64,000 bases of DNA, from contig OY727102.1 of NCBI GenBank assembly GCA_963402885.1, positions 10,292,001 to 10,356,000 of the forward strand, read 5' to 3'. The position numbers and the translations under genes were made by a program. Below the pieces are notes generated by a model, which saw nothing but the letters and a program-made list of their open reading frames with translations, was not told the DNA's origin and ran no database searches. Shown here one piece after another: positions 57,126 through 64,000 of this stretch (the stretch's first letter is position 1; each line of letters starts with the position of its first letter). This DNA comes from Antedon bifida (Eukaryota; Echinodermata; Crinoidea; Comatulida; Antedonidae).

Positions 57126-60100
57126 ATAACTAGTTACTATGTCTCTATAAGATGATGTTAACACAATATATGTGCATAAATGGCAATATTATAGCCTAAT
57201 TATAGAATTTTAAAAATAGGAATTGTTGGCCATTTTTCGAAAAAATTCCTATGGTCCCCCGCAGGGAAATTTCCGAAAAATGGCCAAATTTTGACGCTTT
57301 TATTTTTTGACATAATTAATTACTATGGCTCTATAAGAAGATGTTAACACAATATATGTGCATAAATGGCAATATTATAGCATAATTATTGAATTTAAAA
57401 AAGTGGAAATTTTGATCATTTTTCAATCAAATTTTGACCATTTTTCGAAAAAAATCCTATGGTCCCCCGCAGAGAAATTTCCGACAAATGAGCAAGTTTT
57501 GACCCTTTTATTATTTGACATAACTAGTTACTATGGCTCTATAAGATGATGTGAACACAATATATGTGCATAAATGGCAATATTATAGCCTAATTATAGA
57601 ATTTTAAAAATAGGAAATGTTGGCCATTATTCGAAAAAATTCCTATGGTCCCCCGCAGGGAAATTTTCGAAAAATGGCCAAATTTTGACGCTTTTGTTTT
57701 TTGACATAACTAGTTACTATGGCTCTATAAGATGATGTTAACACAATATATGTGCATAAATGGCAATATTATAGCATAATTATTGAATTTAAAAAAGTGG
57801 AAATTTTGATCATTTTTCAATCAAATTTTGGCCATTTTTCGAAAAAAATCCTATGGTCCCCCGCAGGGAAATTTCCAAAAAATGAGCAAATTTTGACCCT
57901 TTTATTTTTTGACATAACTAGTTACTATGGCTCTATAAGATGATATTAACACAATATATGTGAATAAATGGCAATATTATAGCATAATTATTGAATTTAA
58001 AGAAGTGGAAGCTTTGATCATTTTTCGAAAAAATTCCTATGGTCCCCCGCGGGGAAATTTTCGAAAAATGGACAAATTTCGACCCTTTTATTTTTTGACA
58101 TAACTAGTTACTATGTCTGTATAAGATGATGTTAACACAATATATGTGCATAAATGGCATTATTATAACCTAATTTATAGAATTTTAAAAAGTGGAAATT
58201 TTTGCCATTTTTAGAAAAAATTCCTGTGGTCCCCCGCAGGGAAATTTCCGAAAAATGGCCAAATTTCGACCCTTTTATTATTTGACATAACTAGTTACTA
58301 TGGCTCTATAAGATGATGTTAGCACAATATATGTGTATAAATGGCAATATTATAGCCTAATTATAGAATTTTAAAAATTGGAAATTTTGGCCATTTTTAG
58401 AAAAAATTCCTGTGGTCCCCCGCAGGGAAATTTCCGAAAAATGGCCAAATTTCGACCCTTTTATTATTTGACATAACTAGTTACTATGGCTATATAAGAT
58501 GATGTTAACACAATATATGTGTATAAATGGCAATATTATAGCCTAATTATAGAATTTTAAAAATTGGAAATTTTGGCCATTTTTCGAAAAAATTCCTATG
58601 GTCCCCGCAGGAAAATTTCCGAGAAATGACAAAATTTTGACCCTTTAATTTTTGACCTAACTTGTTACTATGACTCTATAAGATGATGTTAACACAATAT
58701 ATGTGAATAAATGGCAATATTATAGCATAATTATTGAATTTAAAGAAGTGGAAGCTTTGATCATTTTTCGAAAAAATTCTTATGGTCCACCGCGGAGAAA
58801 TTTTCGAAAAATGGCCAAATTTCGACCCTTTTCTTTTTTGACATAACTAGTTACGATGTCTCTATAAGATGATGTTAACACAATATATGTGCATAAATGG
58901 CAATATTACAGCATCATTTTTAACTTTTAAAAAGTGGAATTTTTGGTCATTTTTCGAAACAATTCCTGTGGTCCCCCGCAAGGAAATTTCCGAAAAATGG
59001 CTAAATTTCGACCATTTTATTATTTGACATAACTAGTTACTATGTCTCTATAAGATGATGTTAACACAATATATGTGCATAAATGGCAATATTATAGCCT
59101 AATTATAGAATTTTAAAAATAGGAAATGTTGGCCATTTTTCGAAAAAAATTCCTATGGTCCCCCGCAGGGAATTTCCGAAAAATGGCCAAATTTTGACGA
59201 TTTTATTTTTTGACATAACTAATTACTATGGCTCTATAAGATGATGTTAACACAATATATGTGCATAAATGGCAATATTATAGCATAATTATTGAATTAA
59301 AAAAAGTGGAAATTTTGATCATTTTTCAATCACATTTTGGCCATTTTTCGAAAAAAATCCTATGGTCCTCCGCAGAGAAATTTCCGAAAAATGGCTAAAT
59401 TTTGACGCTTTTATTATTTGACATAACTAGTTACTATTGCTCTATAAGATGATGTTAACACAATATATGTGCATAAATGGCAATATTATAGCCTAATTAT
59501 AGAATTTTAAAAATAGGAAATGTTGGCCATTTTTCGAAAAAAATCCTATGGTCCCCCGCAGGGAAATTTTCGAAAAATGGCCAAATTTTGACGCTTTTGT
59601 TTTTTGACATAACTAGTTACTATGGCTCTATAAGATGATGTTAACACAATATATGTGCATAAATGGCAATATTATAGCATAATTATTGAATTTTAAAAAG
59701 TGGAAATTTTGTTCATTTTTCAATCAAATTTTGGCCATTTTTCGAAAAAAATCCTATGGTCCCCCGCAGGGAAATTTCCGACAAATTAGCAAATTTTGAC
59801 ACTTTTATTTTTTGACATAACTAGTTACTATGGCTCTATAAGATGATGTTAACACAATATATGTGAATAAATGGCAATATTATAGCATAATTATTGAATT
59901 TAAAGAAGTGGAAGCTTTGATCATTTTTCTAAAAGATTCCTATGGTCCCCCGCGGGGAAATTTTCGAAAAATGGCCAAATTTCGACCCTTTTATTTTTTG
60001 ACATAACTAGTTACTATGTCTGTATAAGACGATGTTAACACAATATATGTGAATAAATGGCATTATTATAACCTAATTTATAGAATTTTAAAAAGTGGAA

Positions 60101-63100
60101 ATTTTGGCCATTTTTAGAAAAAATTCCTGTGGTCCCCCGCAGGGAAATTTCCGAAAAATGGCCAAATTTCGACCCTTTTATTATTAGTGGTAACTAGTTA
60201 CTATGGCTCTATAAGATGATGTTAGCACAATATATGTGTATAAATGGCAATATTATAGCCTAATTATAGAATTTTAAAAATTGGAAATTTTGGCCATTTT
60301 TAGAAAAAATTCCTGTGGTCCGCCGCAGGGAAATTTCCGAAAAATGGCCAAATTTCGACCCTTTTATTATTTGACATAACTAGTTACTATGGCTCTATAA
60401 GATGATGTTAACACAATATATGTGAATAAATGGCAATATTATAGCCTAATTATAGAATTTTAAAAGGTGGAAATTTTGGCCATTTTTCGAAAAAATTCCT
60501 ATGGTCCCCCGCGGGGAAATTTTCGAAAATTGGCCTAATTTCGACCCTTTTATTTTTTGACATAACTAGTTACTATGTCTGTATAAGATGATGTTAACAC
60601 AATATATGTGCATAAATGGCAATATTATAGACTAATTTATAGAATTTTAAAAAGTGGAAATTTTGGCAATTTTTCGAAAAAATTCCTGTGGTCCCCCGCA
60701 GGGAAATTTCCGAAAATGGCCAAATTTCGACCCTTTTATAACTAGTTACTATGGCTCTATAAGATGATGTTAACACAATATATGTGTATAAATGGCAATA
60801 TTATAGCCTAATTATAGAATTTAAAAAAGTGGAAACTTTGGTCAACTAAACTATAGTGCCCCGCAGGAAAATTTTCGAAATATGGCCAAATTTCGAACCT
60901 TTGTTTATTTGATAATTATAGCCTAATTATTGAATAATAAAAGGTGGAAATATTGGTCATTTTTCGAAAAAATTTCTGTGATCCCCCGCAGAAAAATGTT
61001 CGAAAAATTACCAAATTTAGACCCTTTTATTTTTTTGACATAACTAGTTACGATGGCTCTATAAAATGTTGTAAACACAATTTATGTGCATAAATGGCAA
61101 TATTATAGCATAATTATTTAATTTTAGAAGGTGGAACATTTTTCCATTTTCGACACTTTTATTTTTTGACATAACTAGTTGCTATGGCTCTATAAGAAGA
61201 TGTTAGGACAATATATGTGTATAAATGGCAATATTATAGCATAATTTTCGAATTTTAAAAAGTGGAATTTTTGCCATTTTTCCAAAAAAAAAATCCTATG
61301 GTAACCCGCAGGGATATTTTCGAAAATTTACCAAATTTAGACCCTTTTATTTTTTGACATAACTAGTTACGATGGCTCTATAAAATGATGTTAACACAAT
61401 ATTATTATGTGCATAAATAACAATATTATAGCATAATTATTTAATTTTTAGAAAGTGGAAAATTTTGCCATTTTTCGACACTTTTATTTTTTGACAAAAC
61501 TAGTTACTATGGCTCTAAAAGATGATGTTAACACAATCTATGTTCATAAATGGCAATATTATAGCCTAATTATAGAATTTTAAAAATTGGAAATTTTGGC
61601 CATTTTTCAAAAAAATTCCTGTGGTCCCCCGCAGGGAAATTTCCGAAAAACTGCCAAATTTCGACCCTTTCATTATTTGACATAACTAGTTACTATGGCT
61701 CTATAAGATGATGTTAACACAATATATGTGTATAAATGGCAATATTATAGCCTAATTATAGAATTTTAAAAATTGGAAATTTTGGCCATTTTTTGAAAAA
61801 ATTCCTATGGTCCCCCGCAGGAAAATTTCCGAGAAATGACCAAATTTTGACCCTTTTATTTTTTGACATAACTAGTTACTATGTCTGTATAAGATGATGT
61901 TAACACAATATATGTGCATAAATGGCAATATTATAGACTAATTTATAGAATTTTAAAAATTGGAAATTTTGGCAATTTTTCGAAAAAATTCCTGTGGTCC
62001 CCCGCAGGGAAATTTCCGAAAATGGCCAAATTTCGACCCTTTTATTATTTGACATAACTAGTTACTATGGCTCTATAAGATGATGTTAACACAATATATG
62101 TGTATAAATGGCAATATTATAGCCTAATTATAGAATTTAAAAAAGTGGAAACTTTGGTCAACTAAACTATAGTGCCCTGCAGGAAAATTTTCGAAATATG
62201 GCCAAATTTCGAACCTTTGTTTTTTTGATAATTATAGCCTAATTATTGAATAATAAAAGGTGGAAATATTGGTCATTTTTCGAAAAAATTTCTGTGATCC
62301 CCCGCAGAAAAATGTTCGAAAAATTACCAAATTTAGACCCTTTTATTTTTTTGACATAACTAGTTACGATGGCTCTATAAAATGTTGTAAACACAATTTA
62401 TGTGCATAAATGGCAATATTATAGCATAATTATTTAATTTTAGAAGGTGGAAAATTTTTTCATTTTTCGACCCTTTTATTTTTTGACATAACTAGTTGCT
62501 ATGGCTCTATAAGAAGATGTTAGCACAATATATGTGTATAAATGGCAATATTATAGCATAATTTTTGAATTTTAAAAAGTGGAATTTTTGCCATTTTTCC
62601 AAAAAAAAAAATCCTATGGTAACCCGCAGTGAAATTTTCGAAAATTTACCAAATTTAGACCCTTTTTTTTTTACATTTTTTGACATAACTAGTTACGATG
62701 GCTCTATAAAATGATGTTAACACAATATTATTATGTGCATAAATAACAATATTATAGCATAATTATTTAATTTTAAGAAAGTGGAAAATTTTGCCATTTT
62801 TCGACACTTTTATTTTTTGACAAAACTAGTTACTATGGCTCTAAAAGATGATGTTAACACAATCTATGTTCATAAATGGCAATATTATAGCCTAATTATA
62901 GAATTTTAAAAATTTAAAAGAGAAATTTTCGAAAAATGGCCAAATTTCGACCCTTTTATTTTTTGACATAACTAGTTACGATGGTTCTATAAGATGATGT
63001 TAATACAATTATATGTGCATAAATGGAAATATATTAGCATAATTATTTACTTTTACAAAGTGGAAGTTTTGGTCATTTTTCGAAACAATTCCTGTGGTCC

Positions 63101-64000
63101 CCCGCAGGGAAATTTCCGAAAAATGGCCAAATTTCGACCCTTTTATTTTTTGACATAACTAGTTACTATGGCCCTATAAGATGAGGTTAACACAATATAT
63201 GTGCAGAAATGGCAATATTATAGCCTAATTATAGAATTTTAAAAAGTGGAAATTGTGGACATTTTTCTAAAAAATTCTTATGGTCCCCCGTAGGGAATTT
63301 TTCAAAAAATTGCCAAATTTCGACCCTTTTATTTTTGACATAACAATTCCTGTAGTCCCCCGCAGAGAAATTTCCGAAAAATGGCCAAATTTTGACCCTT
63401 TTATTTTTTGACATAACTAGTTACGATGGCTCTATAAGCATAAATGGCAATATTATAGCATATTTTCTGAATTTTAAAAAGTAGAATTTTTGGTCATTTT
63501 TCGAAACAATTCCTGTAGTCCCCCGCAGGGAAATTTCCGAAAAATGGCCAAATTTTGACCCTTATATTTTTTGACATAACTAGTTACTCTATGAGATGAT
63601 GTTAACACAATATAGGTGCATAAATGACAATATTATAGCATAATTATTTATTTTTAAAAAGTTGAAAATTTTGCCATTTTTCGACCCTTTTATTTTTTGA
63701 CAAAACTAGTTACTATGTCTGTATAAGATGATGTTAACACAATATATGTGCATAAATGGCAATATTATAGCCTAATTTACAGAATTTTAAAAAGTGGAAA
63801 TTTTGGCCATTCTTCGAAAAAATTTCTGTGGTCCCCCGCAGGGAAAGTTCCGAAAAATTGCCAAATTTCAACCCATTTATTATTTGACATAACTAGTTAC
63901 TATGGCTCTATAAGATGATGTTAACATAATATATGTGTATAAATGGCAATATTATAGACTAATTATAGAATTTTAAAAATTAGAAATTTTGGCCATTTTT
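57126..64000 (+). repeat. 187-bp satellite array, right arm part 2
   Basis: Continues in the same orientation to the window edge. Monomers carry variants not common in part 1, such as an added TTTTCAATCAAATTTTGGCC (57420, 57815, 59325, 59720), also seen at 52888. Confidence 0.95.
60541..62920 (+). repeat. Composite satellite block repeated 1,316 bp apart
   Basis: Diverged monomers in fixed order: GTCAACTAAACTATAGTGCC, the short GATAATTATAGCC monomer, TTCTGTGATCCCCCGCAG, the AAGAAGATGTTAG monomer and the TAACAATATTATAGC monomer. They occur at 60841 and again at 62157. The same order, without the GTCAACTAAA change, is at about 47550-48310. Inverted counterparts are in the left arm at 31300-34850. 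Confidence 0.8.

Noticed and set aside
24891..64000. Many 60-110 residue open frames in the satellite (for example 25347-25553, 40214-40516, 48387-48578, 57358-57549)
   Set aside because: They repeat with the monomer, occur on both strands and have no recognisable protein; they come from the repeat sequence.
24891..64000. CENP-B box in the monomer
   Set aside because: TTCG is present, but the required A and CGGG positions (remembered consensus NTTCGNNNNANNCGGGN) do not fit on either strand.

Overview
The window looks like a piece of an AT-rich animal genome. Evidence is the spliced gene remnants with GT-AG junctions, several non-LTR retrotransposons, one Ty3/Gypsy-type LTR element, TTAA-type and other inverted-repeat elements, and about 33 kb of tandem satellite. 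The remnants of a fibrocystin-L (PKHD1L1)-like gene, a SINE-like conserved domain common in marine invertebrates, and the TAGGCCTA-rich filler suggest an aquatic invertebrate. An echinoderm or related deuterostome is my best guess, at low confidence. No tRNA, rRNA or prokaryotic feature was seen.

Region 1 (about 585-17150) holds two tandem, head-to-tail copies of the 3' part of a fibrocystin-L-like gene, both on the + strand. Copy A spans 585-4944 and copy B spans 6973-17148. Nine homologous exon blocks can be matched. Neither copy is open: each has private frameshifts, stops and exon deletions, and the damage is largely complementary, one copy being intact where the other is broken. A few lesions are shared and probably predate the duplication. 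Copy A carries a 620-bp TTAA-flanked element. Copy B is split by a 5.5-kb Ty3/Gypsy LTR retrotransposon (minus strand, 8624-14111), which itself holds two nested insertions, and by a 5'-truncated LINE inside an exon (14974-15743). Because the other copy keeps the empty site, the insertion boundaries can be read directly.

Region 2 (17150-24890) contains a set of short candidate exons, mostly multiples of three and all starting in phase 1, that lead to a candidate terminal exon (20742-20854) and a possible poly(A) signal near 22690. It also has a 203-bp MITE touching a 1.1-kb inverted-repeat DNA element, small repeats, a TCGTACCCA minisatellite, and four copies of an approximately 205-bp tandem repeat.

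Region 3 (24891-64000) is a satellite array with a monomer of about 187 bp, of which roughly 175-180 monomer-equivalents are present. The array runs in one orientation to about 36800 and in the opposite orientation from about 36818 to the end. Each monomer contains an imperfect dyad of about 30 bp per arm. The array shows a trimer higher-order repeat, a recent 2,617-bp tandem duplication, and composite blocks present in both arms. A 2.1-kb LINE (26852-28927) and a 3.76-kb element with roughly 155-bp inverted ends (53362-57125) are inserted in it. No intact cellular gene was found in the window.
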